DNA of 64,000 bases from CAVREM01 sp963728825 (GTDB taxonomy: Bacteria; Acidobacteriota; Vicinamibacteria; Vicinamibacterales; CAVVIG01). The translations under genes and the position numbers were made by a program. The stretch covers positions 372,001-436,000 of the forward strand of contig CAVSLA010000006.1 of NCBI GenBank assembly GCA_963728825.1, given 5' to 3'. This document shows positions 55,238-64,000 of this stretch, piece after piece. Position 1 is the first letter of the stretch. Each line of letters begins with the position of its first letter. A model generated the notes under the pieces. The model did not search any database. It worked only from the letters and a program-made list of their open reading frames with translations, and was not told the DNA's origin.

Positions 55238-56209
55238 GTGGCGCTGCCGATCTTCTACTCAGCCCGGTATCACATCGATATCGGGCTGCACGTGTTTCCG
55301 ACCCAGAAATACCGCCTCGTGCACGACCGGATCCTCGCCCGCCCGGACGCGGCGGAGCGCTTCACGATCATCGAACCGGAGCCGGCAACCTGGGACGAGC
55401 TCGCGCTCGTTCACACCACCGAATATCTGAACAAGCTGCGCGACGGCAGCGTGACCGCTGACGACATCGCACAGCTGGAACTGCCCTGGTCGCAGGAGAT
55501 GGTCGACGGGTTTCGACTGATGGCGGGCGGGACCGTCCAGGCAGCGCTCGCCGCATGTCAGAAATGGAGACGGGGACAGTTTGCGCCGCCCGCCGCGAAA
55601 AGCATGCCCGTCCCCATTTCCGTCCACATCGGCGGCGGATTGCACCATGCGTTTGCGAATCACGGAGAGGGCTTCTGTCCGTTCAACGACGTCGCCGTGG
55701 CGGTTCGGGTGCTTCAGCAACGCGGGATCGACCGCGCCGCGATCGTCGACCTCGACGTCCATCACGGCAACGGCACGGCGTTCATTTTCGAACGCGACCC
55801 ACACATCTTCACGTTCTCGATGCACCAGCAGCACAACTACCCGATGTGGAAGCCGAAAGGCTCGCTCGACATCGGGTTGCCCGACGGGATCCATGACGCC
55901 GACTACCTTGCCCGGCTCGAACAGGCTCTACCAACCGTGATGGGCAGTGCTCCACAGTGCCTGTTCTTTCTGGCTGGGGCGGATCCGTTCGAGGAGGATC
56001 AACTTGGCGGTCTGCGGCTGACTCGAGACGGGTTGAGGCAGCGCGACCGCATGGTCATCGCCGCTGCGCGCGAGGCGCGCGTGCCGCTGGTCGTCGTGCT
56101 GGCAGGCGGATACGCGCGGAGGGTTGAGGATACGGTCGGGATACACGTCACGACGATCGAGGAAGCGATCGAGTCGGCCACGAAAACGCGAAGTCACGAA
56201 GCAGGCTAG
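55238..56209 (+). CDS. Histone deacetylase-family amidohydrolase
   Basis: A 323-aa member of the arginase/deacetylase superfamily (acetoin utilisation/HDAC-like). Family motifs include HTTEYLNKLR, HIGGGLHHAF, LDVHHGNGTAFIF with zinc-binding residues, and VVVLAGGYAR. Substrates of bacterial members are acetylated small molecules or proteins. GTG at 55238 abuts the lon stop. Around residues 108-128 a 60-base hairpin element adds about 20 residues before the conserved HIGGGLHHAF. The C-terminal 12 residues come from CACGAAA repeats. Function may still be intact because the insertion lies before the active-site segment. Confidence 0.86.
   Translation: MALPIFYSARYHIDIGLHVFPTQKYRLVHDRILARPDAAERFTIIEPEPATWDELALVHTTEYLNKLRDGSVTADDIAQLELPWSQEMVDGFRLMAGGTVQAALAACQKWRRGQFAPPAAKSMPVPISVHIGGGLHHAFANHGEGFCPFNDVAVAVRVLQQRGIDRAAIVDLDVHHGNGTAFIFERDPHIFTFSMHQQHNYPMWKPKGSLDIGLPDGIHDADYLARLEQALPTVMGSAPQCLFFLAGADPFEEDQLGGLRLTRDGLRQRDRMVIAAAREARVPLVVVLAGGYARRVEDTVGIHVTTIEEAIESATKTRSHEAG
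55561..55620. repeat. REP-like hairpin inserted within a coding gene
   Basis: Arms GAAATGGAGACGGG (55561-55574) and CCCGTCCCCATTTC (55607-55620) pair at 13 of 14 positions. The element is exactly 60 bases (20 codons), preserving the frame. The ACGGG/CCCGT cores match the hairpin before hppA. This arrangement matches REP/IS200-type repeats bearing GGGGAC...GTCCCC arms. Confidence 0.82.
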
Positions 56210-56233
56210 CCACGAAAACCGGCAAACACGAAA
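56178..56233. repeat. CACGAAA repeat, left flank
   Basis: Four copies of a CACGAAA-type word (CCACGAAAACGCGAAG, TCACGAAG, CCACGAAAACC, ACACGAAAG) on the + strand, covering the end of the deacetylase gene. The right flank at 56968-57015 carries the inverse orientation. Confidence 0.75.
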
Positions 56234-56237
56234 GAGA

Positions 56238-56945
56238 ACCAACGATGCGTTCCGCGGGTACTATTGGCGAGCGTTATGGCTTGAACAAAACTATCGTGCG
56301 ATTGCCGATCGGTTTCATCACATTGATGGGGAGTTTGTAACGGCGATCAGCACTCTGACACCTGCGGGCGGCAGTGCGGAAGTCGTTGTTCGATTCTACC
56401 CATGGTGGGAGCACCCGCTGTATCTGGCCGCCGTCCAGCGCGGCCAGCCATGGGGATTCACTGCTTACGACGCCGGTAAGCGCGAAGTTCGGGTCCGCGC
56501 AATCGACCCGTTCGTGGTTCGGCTCTCACCGAGACGTGAAGTCGTCGATTGGCGATTCGAAGAGCAACACCCTTTTGCTGTGGTCGTTGGCGAACAGTCA
56601 AACGCTGTACGTAAACGGCCCATTCGAACGAAGTGCTTTGGTGGACGGCTTGATGGCGTTGGATCTGCCGAACGTTTCTCGGGCTGACTTGCTCAATCAC
56701 ATCGATCTCGCCCCGACTGATACGGCTCCGTTAGGGATAGGGGTGCATTACCACTCGTCGATTCGGTCCTCACGGTATTGGGCTGCCTTGGTGTGCCGGT
56801 GTTTCAGCCAGAGCGCGTCGACGTTGCGGCTGCCGGCGTTGTCTTTCTGATGGACGACAACGACTACGTGATCGCCAGAGATTTTGAAGTTGACGTACCG
56901 GAAGTTGCTCACGACCCACAATGGTTCCGGCCGGAGTTCCGCTAG
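56238..56945 (+). pseudogene. Decayed gene of unknown function between inverted repeats
   Basis: Coding-like sequence continues through three frames: one with YYWRALWLEQNYRAIADRF and FYPWWEHPLYLAAVQRG (to about 56595), a second with LYVNGPFERSALVDGLMALD (to about 56740), and a third with LTVLGCLGVPVFQPERVD ending in DPQWFRPEFR and a stop at 56945. Two single-base shifts would link them. No family is recognised. It is bounded by inverted CACGAAA repeats and looks like an acquired, degraded gene. Alternatively the frameshifts are assembly errors. Confidence 0.55.
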
Positions 56946-56967
56946 CCATCCGGAACACGTAGAGTTG

Positions 56968-57015
56968 TTTCGTGTTGTTGTGGTTTCGTGGCATTTTCTT
57001 TTCGTGGTTCGTGGC
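56968..57015. repeat. CACGAAA repeat, right flank
   Basis: The complement carries CCACGAACCACGAAAAG, GCCACGAAACC and ACACGAAAC, i.e. the same word in inverted orientation to 56178-56233. It lies just beyond the stop of the leftward NUDIX gene. Confidence 0.75.
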
Positions 57016-57020
57016 GCTCC

Positions 57021-57521
57021 TCACAGCAGCTTCAACCCATACGCTGTCTTCAGGTCGACGATCTCCCCTTGTAAGGCCATGGCTTTCGCCTGTTCGAGCG
57101 CGAATACTTGCGCGGTGATGCTTTCGTCTTCATCGGGCCGGTGAGACGAGTCCGGGGCCGGCGGGCGAAGATCGGTCGCGCGGAAGAAGATCATCTCTTC
57201 GTCGCAGAAACCCGGACTGGGAAACCATGCGCCCAGACGCTCGAGCACGTGCGGGACGAGCGCAATCTCCTCCTCGCACTCGCGGCGCGCCGCTTGTGTC
57301 TCGGTTTCGCCCGTTTCGATGCCCCCGGCTGGCAGTTCCCACGTTTCGCGAGCGATGCTCGCGCGGTACTGGCGGATCAGAATCACCCGACCTGGCGCCG
57401 GCAACGGAATCAGCACGACGACCGGCGCGTGACGCACGATAGCGATGTCGCGTTCGCGTTCGTCAGGAAAGCGGACCCGCGTCTCCTCGACCTGGAAGAC
57501 GCGGCTTTTGTAGACAATCAT
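57021..57521 (-). CDS. NUDIX hydrolase (ADP-ribose pyrophosphatase-like)
   Basis: A 166-aa hydrolase that likely cleaves ADP-ribose or related nucleoside diphosphate compounds. The Nudix box is GGIETGETETQAARRECEEE, with the usual Gly near its end replaced (EEIAL). Upstream VVVLIPLPAPGRVILIRQYR matches the ADP-ribose pyrophosphatase subgroup. It overlaps rluD by ATGA at 57518-57521. Confidence 0.9.
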   Translation of the reverse strand: MIVYKSRVFQVEETRVRFPDERERDIAIVRHAPVVVLIPLPAPGRVILIRQYRASIARETWELPAGGIETGETETQAARRECEEEIALVPHVLERLGAWFPSPGFCDEEMIFFRATDLRPPAPDSSHRPDEDESITAQVFALEQAKAMALQGEIVDLKTAYGLKLL

Positions 57522-58465
57522 GAAAACTCCCGGCTGCGCAGATCGTCGAGCACGCGCTGCAGATCGTCGGGCAGCTCGCTGCTGAACTCCATCGGCCGAC
57601 CGTCGGTCGGGTGGGTGAACGCCAGCCGCGCGGCGTGCAGAAAGGGTCGCTCGAGCCGTGCCACCGCCCGAAGGTCACCCGGCACTCGACGGTGAACGCC
57701 GCCGTACAGTGCGTCGCCGACCACCGGATGGCCGATCGCGCTGAGGTGCACTCGAATCTGATGGGTGCGCCCGGTCTGAATCGCGACGCGCGCGAGCGTC
57801 AACACCCGTCCGAACGGCTCGACGCGGACGATGCGGGTCACGGCTTCCCGCGAGCGTCTGGCGCGAGCGGACATTTTCTTGCGGTCGTTCGGATCCCGGC
57901 CAATCGGTTCGTCGATCCGCCGCCCGGCGTGCACCGTGCCCCAGACGAGCGCGATGTACTCCTTTTCGACCTCCCGATCCTGAAACTGACGCGAGAGCTC
58001 TTCGTGCGAGGCGTCATGCTTGGCGACGACCATCAGTCCGGATGTTCCCCGATCGAGCCGGTGGACGATACCCGGTCGCTTCTCGCCGCCAATGCCGCTC
58101 AGATCCGACACATGATGGAGCAGGGCGTTGACGAGCGTTCCGCTGTCGTGGCCTGCTGCCGGGTGGACGACCATCCCCGCCGGCTTGTCGATGACGACGA
58201 GGTCGTGGTCCTGATACAGGATCGGCAGCGGCAGCTCCTCCGCTTTGACGGCGGTGTCGACCGGCCCGGGCACATCGACCGTCACCACCTGTCCGGCCTT
58301 GACCGGCTGGTTGGCTTTGCCGGCCCGCCCGCCGACTTCGACCAGCCCGTCTTTGATCAGGCGCTGAATCTGCGATCGCGAATGCGTGGCGAGGATCGAG
58401 GCCAGAAAGCGATCCAGCCGGGTGCCGGCGCTTTCTTCGGCCACGGTTACGGTGTGGAGAGCCAT
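57518..58465 (-). CDS. rluD: Ribosomal large subunit pseudouridine synthase D
   Basis: Converts uridines in helix 69 of 23S rRNA (around 1911-1917 in E. coli) to pseudouridine. It has 315 aa with an S4 RNA-binding domain (about 10-65) and the catalytic HRLDRGTSG motif (Asp138), followed by QIRVHLSAIGHPVVGD. It heads a two-gene unit with the NUDIX hydrolase. Confidence 0.94.
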   Translation of the reverse strand: MALHTVTVAEESAGTRLDRFLASILATHSRSQIQRLIKDGLVEVGGRAGKANQPVKAGQVVTVDVPGPVDTAVKAEELPLPILYQDHDLVVIDKPAGMVVHPAAGHDSGTLVNALLHHVSDLSGIGGEKRPGIVHRLDRGTSGLMVVAKHDASHEELSRQFQDREVEKEYIALVWGTVHAGRRIDEPIGRDPNDRKKMSARARRSREAVTRIVRVEPFGRVLTLARVAIQTGRTHQIRVHLSAIGHPVVGDALYGGVHRRVPGDLRAVARLERPFLHAARLAFTHPTDGRPMEFSSELPDDLQRVLDDLRSREFS

Positions 58466-58487
58466 TGAAGGCCCCGGCTCCGACCGG

Positions 58488-59315
58488 TCAGGCGGCCCGC
58501 TGACGCGCCTGTTTGGGCTCGGGCTGGGTCCGCCGGCTCAGGTAAACGAGCATGACGATCGACAGCGGCGCCAGAATCACCGAGATGAACTGTGAGGTCG
58601 AGAAGATGTCGAAGACCATTCCCCGGCCCAGATCACCGCGGTAGATCTCGATCACATAGCGGGAGAGCGCGTAGAGCAGCATATACAGCCAGAACGTGCG
58701 ACCGGGGAAGCGCCGCCCTCTCGATTCGGTCGCCAGCAGCACGAGCAGGATCAAACCCTCCGCTCCGGCTTCGTAGAGCTGGGTGGGATGGAGGGGCACA
58801 TTGAGCGGCGTGCCGACGTTGCTGGCGGCGAATGGGTCGGTGAAGGTAATCGCCCACGGGACGTCGGTCGGTCGTCCAAAGCAGCAGCCCGCGAACAGGC
58901 AGCCGAGGCGTCCGACCACATGGCCCAGCGCGATGCCGGGAGCAAACACATCGCAGGTGGTCCACAACGGAAGGCCGATGCGGCGGATATAGAACAGCGC
59001 GACGATGACGGCGACGATCAGGCCGCCGTAGAACACGCCGCCCGACCGCGCCAGCGACAGCAGTTCGCGTGGATTCGAGGTGTAGGTGCTGAAGTCGGTG
59101 ACCAGCAGCAACAGCTTCGCTCCGATCAGCGCGCTGATGATGATGTAGATACCGAGATCGAGCACGCGCGTCTGATCCAGACCGCGCGCTCGTGCCCGCA
59201 CCATGGCCAGCTTCAGCCCGACCAGGTAGGCGGCCGCCAGCAGGACGCCGTACGTGTAGATGGTTGCGGATCCGACCAGTGGCAGATCCGGCAGCTCAAG
59301 CAGTCTTGGATACAT
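58488..59315 (-). CDS. lgt: Prolipoprotein diacylglyceryl transferase
   Basis: Transfers diacylglycerol to the lipobox cysteine of prolipoproteins, first step of lipoprotein maturation. About 275 aa and seven TM segments, with the signature GHVVGRLGCLFAGCCFG and HPTQLYEA. The ATG at 59315 (MYPRLLELP) overlaps the lspA end; 59327 is an alternative. Part of ileS-lspA-lgt. Confidence 0.94.
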   Translation of the reverse strand: MYPRLLELPDLPLVGSATIYTYGVLLAAAYLVGLKLAMVRARARGLDQTRVLDLGIYIIISALIGAKLLLLVTDFSTYTSNPRELLSLARSGGVFYGGLIVAVIVALFYIRRIGLPLWTTCDVFAPGIALGHVVGRLGCLFAGCCFGRPTDVPWAITFTDPFAASNVGTPLNVPLHPTQLYEAGAEGLILLVLLATESRGRRFPGRTFWLYMLLYALSRYVIEIYRGDLGRGMVFDIFSTSQFISVILAPLSIVMLVYLSRRTQPEPKQARQRAA

Positions 59316-59790
59316 GCGCGCCCACACCCAGCATGTCGAGGATCATCACACCCACACCGATCGTAATCGCTGAGTCGGCGACGTTGAAAGCCCAGAAATG
59401 ATGATCCCGCCAGTAGACGTCCACGAAGTCGACCACGTAGCCGACGAGCACGCGGTCGATCAGGTTGCCGGCCGCTCCGCCGATGATGAGCGCGAGGCCG
59501 ATCCGGGCGGCCAGCTGCTGGCTCGCCAGGCTGGCCGAGTAGGCCGCAACGCCGATCAATCCGGCCGATGCGATGACGACGATGAAGATCGTCTTGTATT
59601 CGAAATCGGCGCTGTTCAGGATGCCGAACGCTGCGCCGGTGTTCCGGACGTGCGTGAAGTCGAGGAAACCCGGAATGACGGTGACGCTCTCATGCAGCTC
59701 GAGCGAACGTCTGACCAGCTCCTTGGTGATCTGGTCGAGTGCCAGGATGACGAGCGGCAGCCAGATCTCCAGAGTCCGCCGACGCGCCAT
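59296..59790 (-). CDS. lspA: Lipoprotein signal peptidase
   Basis: Aspartyl protease removing signal peptides from diacylated lipoproteins. About 164 aa and four TM segments. Catalytic aspartates are in GNLIDRVLVGYVVDFVD and NVADSAIT. The ATG at 59790 (MARRRTLEIW) gives the usual length and sits 26 bases after the ileS stop; ATG at 59823 would add 11 residues and overlap ileS by 8 bases. Confidence 0.93.
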   Translation of the reverse strand: MARRRTLEIWLPLVILALDQITKELVRRSLELHESVTVIPGFLDFTHVRNTGAAFGILNSADFEYKTIFIVVIASAGLIGVAAYSASLASQQLAARIGLALIIGGAAGNLIDRVLVGYVVDFVDVYWRDHHFWAFNVADSAITIGVGVMILDMLGVGAHVSKTA

Positions 59791-59815
59791 TGTCCCGGTC
59801 GAGCCGATCACCGCC

Positions 59816-62626
59816 TCAGCCATGAATGGTTTCCGCCAGCGCATCCTGGCAGCGAACGCACAAACCGGCCCATTCCGGCTCGTTCGAAACCGCCGGCACA
59901 TAACGCCAGCACCGCTCGCACTTGACGCCGCCGGCCCGTTCAATCAACACGCGCGTTGTCTCATCCCCGCTCGGGCCGACCGTCACTTCGGAAACGATGA
60001 ACAGCATCGGCAGGTCGGCGGCATGCCGCTGAAGCAGCGGCAGAAGGCTGTCGGGCGCATCGAGGACGACCTTGGCCTGCAGCGAGCTCCCGATCTGCTT
60101 GTCCTTGCGAAGCGGTTCAATCTTCGCGAGGACGGCCTCACGCACGGCAATCAATCGATCCCAGCGCTCCACGAGCTCCGCATCCGCCCAGGCGCGCAGC
60201 TCCTTGTCCTCGGGAAACAGCGCAATATGGACGGATGGCTCTTTGCGACCGGGCAGGTTGGTCCAGAGTTGCTCGGCCGTAACGGGCAGCAGCGGTGCGA
60301 GCAGCCGGGTCAGCCCGTCCGCCATGACGTACATCGCGCTTTGCGCGGACCGGCGCCCGCGCGCGCGCGCGCCGTAGGTATACAGCCGGTCCTTCGAGAT
60401 ATCGTTGTACAGCGCGCTCAGGTCGACGGTCGTGAAGGCGTTGATCGCCTGAAAAATCGTCGGGTAATCGTACTCGTCGTAGGCGGCGACGATGCGTCGG
60501 GCCAGGTCGCCGTATCGGGCGAGCAGGTAGCGGTCGACCTCCTCCATCCTGGCGACCGGCACCGCATCGGCCGTCGGATCGAAGTCGTAGAGATTGGCCA
60601 CGAGGTAGCGCATCGTATTGCGGATCTTCCGGTACGCTTCGACGACGCGCGAGAGGATCTCCTTGCTGATCCGCATTTCCTCGCGATAGTCGACGCTCGC
60701 CACCCACAGCCGGAGGACGTCCGCGCCGCTCTGCTTGATGATGTCCTGCGGGTCGATGGTATTGCCGAGCGACTTCGACATCTTGCGGCCGTCTTCGTCG
60801 ATGAAGAAGCCGTGCGTCAACACCTGCCGATAGGGCGGCCGGCCCCGCGTGCCGAGGCCGACGAGCAGAGAGCTTTGAAACCAGCCGCGGTGCTGGTCGC
60901 TGCCTTCCAGGTAGATGTCGGCCGGCCAGGTCAATGCCGGCCAGAACGGCAGCACCGCTTCATGGCTCGACCCGGAGTCGAACCAGACGTCCAGAATGTC
61001 GCGCTCGCGTTCGAAGGTCCCGCCGCCACAGGATGGGCACTTCAAACCATCGGCGACGAACTCCTCGATCGGCCGCTCGTACCACGCATCGGCTCCGTAG
61101 GTGTCGAAGACCGCCGCCGCGCGTTCGACCAGGTCGGCCGTCAGCAGCGCCTCGCCGCATTTCGTGCAGTCGACCGCCGGAATCGGCACACCCCAGGCGC
61201 GCTGCCGCGAGATACACCAGTCAGGGCGATTGGCGACCATGTTGTAAATCCGATCGCGGCCCCAGGCCGGGATCCATTTCACGTCGCGGTCGATGGCGTC
61301 GAGCGCTGCCTGACGAAGGTTCCGGTCGCCATCGAGACGAATGAACCACTGGTTGGTGGCAAGAAAGATGACGGCATTGTGACAACGCCAGCAATGCGGG
61401 TACTGGTGTGAGAACGTCTGGCGATGCCACAGCCGCCCGCGTTCTTTCAGCGCCCGCTCGACGTTCGGATTCGCGTCGAAGACCCGCTGCCCGCCGAAGA
61501 GCTCGACGGTGTCGAGAAAATGGCCGGTCGGGCCGACCGGCGCGTAAATCTCCAGCCCGTACCGCACACCGGTGTTGAAGTCGTCACTGCCGTGACCGGG
61601 CGCCGTGTGCACGGCGCCGGTGCCGGCATCCAGCGTCACGTAATCGCCGACCACCGCCAGCGAGTCGCGTTCGTAGAGGGGATGTCTGAACCGAAGATTC
61701 TCGAGTTGCGCCCCCTTCAGCCGTGCGACCGGCGATCCGAAGGGGCGACCGACCGCCTCGCCGACCTGCGCCGCAAGCGCTTCGGCGATGATGACCACGC
61801 GGGCCGGCCCCTGGTCGGGTGGGTCGACGGAGTAGGCCGCGTAGTCGAAATCCGGATGAAAGGCGACGGCCAGATTCGACGGGATCGTCCAGGGAGTCGT
61901 CGTCCAGATCAGGGTCGAGACGCGTTTACCGGAAAGGTCGGGCACCCGCGCGGCGAGCTCGGCGGCGCTCTGCTCGGCCAAAGGAAACTCGACGTAGATC
62001 GACGGCGACGCATGGTCGGCGTATTCGACTTCCGCCTCGGCCAGGGCAGTGCGGCAATGGATGCACCAGTGGACCGGCTTCTTGCCCTTGTAGACCAGCC
62101 CCTGCTCGACGAACCGGCCCAGCGCCCGGGCGATTGCCGCCTGGTAGCGGAAGTTCATCGTCACGTACGGGTGATCCCAGTCGCCGAACACGCCGAGGCG
62201 TTTGAACTCCTCCGTCATCACCCCGATGAATCGCTCGGCGTAGGCGCGGCAGGCGCGGCGGAAGTCCGCCATCGACAGGTCGCGCCGTTTCGGGCCGAGC
62301 TCGCGCTCGACGCGCAGCTCGATCGGCAGCCCGTGGCAGTCGTAGCCGGGGACGTAGGGCGCGTCGAAGCCGGCCAGCGACCGCGATTTCACGACGAAGT
62401 CCTTGAGAATCTTGTTCAGCGCCGTGCCGAGGTGGATCTGGCCGTTCGCGTAGGGCGGACCGTCGTGCAGCACGAACTTCGGGGCGCCGGCCCGGCTCGC
62501 CGCGATCTTCCCGTAGAGATCCATCGCCTGCCAGCGCGCCAGCCACTCCGGCTCGGCCGTCTGGAGGTTGGCTTTCATCGGAAAGTCGGTCCGCGGCAGG
62601 TTGACGGTGTCCTTCCACTCGGGCAT
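59816..62626 (-). CDS. ileS: Isoleucyl-tRNA synthetase
   Basis: Class I synthetase charging tRNA-Ile. It has 936 aa with [20 protein letters not shown] (HIGH motif as HLGT), an editing domain (about 200-390), [10 protein letters not shown] (KMSKS) and a C-terminal zinc finger (CERCWRY...CVRCQDAL). Normal family length. It starts ileS-lspA-lgt and diverges from an M16 peptidase gene with 20 bases between starts. Confidence 0.97.
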   Translation of the reverse strand: MPEWKDTVNLPRTDFPMKANLQTAEPEWLARWQAMDLYGKIAASRAGAPKFVLHDGPPYANGQIHLGTALNKILKDFVVKSRSLAGFDAPYVPGYDCHGLPIELRVERELGPKRRDLSMADFRRACRAYAERFIGVMTEEFKRLGVFGDWDHPYVTMNFRYQAAIARALGRFVEQGLVYKGKKPVHWCIHCRTALAEAEVEYADHASPSIYVEFPLAEQSAAELAARVPDLSGKRVSTLIWTTTPWTIPSNLAVAFHPDFDYAAYSVDPPDQGPARVVIIAEALAAQVGEAVGRPFGSPVARLKGAQLENLRFRHPLYERDSLAVVGDYVTLDAGTGAVHTAPGHGSDDFNTGVRYGLEIYAPVGPTGHFLDTVELFGGQRVFDANPNVERALKERGRLWHRQTFSHQYPHCWRCHNAVIFLATNQWFIRLDGDRNLRQAALDAIDRDVKWIPAWGRDRIYNMVANRPDWCISRQRAWGVPIPAVDCTKCGEALLTADLVERAAAVFDTYGADAWYERPIEEFVADGLKCPSCGGGTFERERDILDVWFDSGSSHEAVLPFWPALTWPADIYLEGSDQHRGWFQSSLLVGLGTRGRPPYRQVLTHGFFIDEDGRKMSKSLGNTIDPQDIIKQSGADVLRLWVASVDYREEMRISKEILSRVVEAYRKIRNTMRYLVANLYDFDPTADAVPVARMEEVDRYLLARYGDLARRIVAAYDEYDYPTIFQAINAFTTVDLSALYNDISKDRLYTYGARARGRRSAQSAMYVMADGLTRLLAPLLPVTAEQLWTNLPGRKEPSVHIALFPEDKELRAWADAELVERWDRLIAVREAVLAKIEPLRKDKQIGSSLQAKVVLDAPDSLLPLLQRHAADLPMLFIVSEVTVGPSGDETTRVLIERAGGVKCERCWRYVPAVSNEPEWAGLCVRCQDALAETIHG

Positions 62627-62646
62627 GGGTATCCGGCAATTTTATA

Positions 62647-63942
62647 ATGAACGCTATGCGCGTTACGACGCTCGACAACGGATTGAAGGTGCTGGTGCGC
62701 GAGGAGCACACCGCGCCGCTGGCCTCGGTGTGGTGCTGGTACAAGGTAGGGTCGCGCGACGAGCTTCCCGGGCAGACCGGCGTCTCCCACTGGGTCGAGC
62801 ACATGAATTTCAAGGGGACGGAAAACATCCCGCGCGATCAGGTGAAGGGCATCATCGAACAGTTCGGAGGGAGCTGGAACGGCTACACCTGGATCGACCA
62901 GACGACATATCTCGAGACGGCCACACGAGACGCGCTGGATCGCATGCTGTTCATCGAAGCCGAACGGATGGCGCGTTGTCTGTATCACCCCGATGACTGC
63001 GAGTCGGAGCGGACGGTCATCATCTCGGAGTTGCAGGGAGGCGAGAACGATCCGGACGTCCTGCTCGACCAGGAAGTCACGGCGACGGCGCTGAAAGCAC
63101 ACCCGTACCGCCATCCGACGATCGGCTGGCTCTCCGATCTGCAAACGATGACGCGGGAGGACCTCTACGCCCACTATCGGCGGTTCTATATTCCCAATAA
63201 CGCGACGCTGGTCATCGTCGGCGACGTCGACGTGGAGGACGCCCTCCGCCGTGCCGATCATCACTTCGGAAAGATTCCGCCCGGTCCGGTACCGGCGCGG
63301 CATTGGACCGCAGAACCAGAGCAGACCGGGGAGCGGCGCGTCACCATCAGCCGTGAGTCCACCGCGGCGTATCTGAAGGTCGCGTTTCACGCGCCGGCCG
63401 CCACCGACCCGGAATTCTTCCCGGCGCTGATTCTCGACGCCGTGCTCACCGGCGCCAAGGGCGTCAATCTCTGGTCCAGTTTCCGGGGGCTGCCGCCGCA
63501 GCGTCGGGCGCGGCTCTATCAAGCGCTCGTCGAGCGTCGCCTGGCGTCGGCGATTGCGGGTCAGCTGGTGCCGACCGCGCAGCCGTTCCTGTACGCAATC
63601 TCGGCGACCGCGATGGAGGGCACCGCCCTCGCGGCGGTCGAGTCGGTGCTTCTGGAGACGCTCGACGAGGTGCGTGCCCACGGCATCACCCCGGCGGAGC
63701 TGGCGCGCGCCAAGAAACAGCTGCACGCGCGGTTTGTGTTCGACAACGACAGCATCACCAACATCGCCCATCAGCTCGGCTACTTCGAAACGATCGCGAC
63801 GGTGGACGTGTTCAGCGAGCTGACGCAGCAGGTGGAAGGGGTCACGCTCGAGCGCGTGGCCGAGGCCGCGGGACGGATGTTTCGGCCGTCGAGTCGCACG
63901 ATTGGCTGGTTCGAGCCCACCGCGGCGTCGGGCGGCCGCTAA
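62647..63942 (+). CDS. M16-family zinc metallopeptidase
   Basis: A 431-aa pitrilysin/processing-peptidase-like protease with the inverted zinc motif HWVEH (His48, Glu51, His52, the HxxEH pattern) and the following YETATR-like segment plus SERTVIISELQGGENDPD (third ligand). Catalytic residues are intact, so this is the active half of a tandem pair. A second ATG at 62656 also fits (MRVTTLDNGLKVLV). The next M16 gene begins immediately after the stop. Confidence 0.92.
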   Translation: MNAMRVTTLDNGLKVLVREEHTAPLASVWCWYKVGSRDELPGQTGVSHWVEHMNFKGTENIPRDQVKGIIEQFGGSWNGYTWIDQTTYLETATRDALDRMLFIEAERMARCLYHPDDCESERTVIISELQGGENDPDVLLDQEVTATALKAHPYRHPTIGWLSDLQTMTREDLYAHYRRFYIPNNATLVIVGDVDVEDALRRADHHFGKIPPGPVPARHWTAEPEQTGERRVTISRESTAAYLKVAFHAPAATDPEFFPALILDAVLTGAKGVNLWSSFRGLPPQRRARLYQALVERRLASAIAGQLVPTAQPFLYAISATAMEGTALAAVESVLLETLDEVRAHGITPAELARAKKQLHARFVFDNDSITNIAHQLGYFETIATVDVFSELTQQVEGVTLERVAEAAGRMFRPSSRTIGWFEPTAASGGR

Positions 63943-64000
63943 ATGTCGCTGTCCACTGAAGCGGGACTCGCCCCGCGGCGCACGACACTCGACAACGGCG
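63943..64000 (+). CDS. Second M16-family peptidase, partial
   Basis: ATG at 63943 directly follows the previous stop. The 19 visible codons end RRTTLDNG, matching the start of M16 peptidases (compare VTTLDNG in the upstream gene). The gene runs off the window. M16 proteins often occur as catalytic and non-catalytic pairs. Confidence 0.75.
   Translation, partial: MSLSTEAGLAPRRTTLDNG

Overview
This is a GC-rich chromosomal window (roughly two thirds G+C by eye) from a Gram-negative bacterium. It most resembles an Acidobacteriota member, plausibly class Vicinamibacteria. The pointers are an Oar-like TonB-dependent receptor with a carboxypeptidase-type N-terminal domain, a PadR regulator overlapping the remains of an ADOP-type permease, an LptD outer-membrane assembly protein, an exported DUF4331/DUF4198/HupE trio, and many short palindromic repeats between genes. 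The lineage is an inference from gene content; no rRNA or tRNA gene was seen.

Layout. 1-8.7 kb: rpiB-glyA (glyA cut by the window edge and carrying an apparent frameshift), a heptamer repeat array, an rRNA methyltransferase, an AlkD-like repair protein, exported proteins, and thiC under a TPP riboswitch. 8.7-16.2 kb: a HerA/DUF853 ATPase, PadR with a double operator and a decayed ADOP permease, htpX, a ClpA-type unfoldase and a radical SAM protein. 16.3-24.2 kb: envelope and precursor genes (membrane glycosyltransferase-like protein, lptD-sugar nucleotide reductase, accD-folC, deoxynucleoside kinase). 24.2-28 kb: a HEAT-cyclophilin lipoprotein, then a promoter/leader/mini-ORF/terminator unit of about 330 nt, then a TPR protein. 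27.9-36 kb: tgt-yajC-secD-secF-uppP-DUF502 and a proton-pumping pyrophosphatase. 36-46 kb: tonB-exbB-exbD-exbD, the HupE/DUF4198/DUF4331 operon, a DinB protein and the TonB-dependent receptor. 46-52.7 kb: TPR lipoprotein, (p)ppGpp synthetase/hydrolase, a 166-bp inverted-repeat element touching ridA, rpmB, two conserved unknowns, and a 650-bp gap holding a 16-unit array with exact 11-bp spacing and a sigma-54-like promoter before a DksA/TraR protein. 52.8-64 kb: lon coupled to a histone-deacetylase-like gene with a 60-bp hairpin inside it, a decayed gene flanked by inverted repeats, rluD-nudix, ileS-lspA-lgt and tandem M16 peptidases.

How the genes work together. The window is strong in envelope biogenesis (Sec translocon, lipoprotein maturation, LPS assembly, undecaprenyl phosphate recycling, TonB energy transduction), protein quality control (HtpX, ClpA-like, Lon, cyclophilin) and the stringent response (RSH and a DksA-like protein). 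Several gene pairs are translationally coupled by start-stop overlaps, two of them apparently through non-ATG starts (CTGA for accD/folC, TTGA for rpmB/ridA).

The best candidates for something undescribed are the 11-bp phased array (51626-51801), the ~330-nt transcript unit with a 16-residue lysine-rich peptide (26375-26738), the 166-bp element (49458-49623), and the hairpin repeat that has entered a coding sequence (55561-55620).
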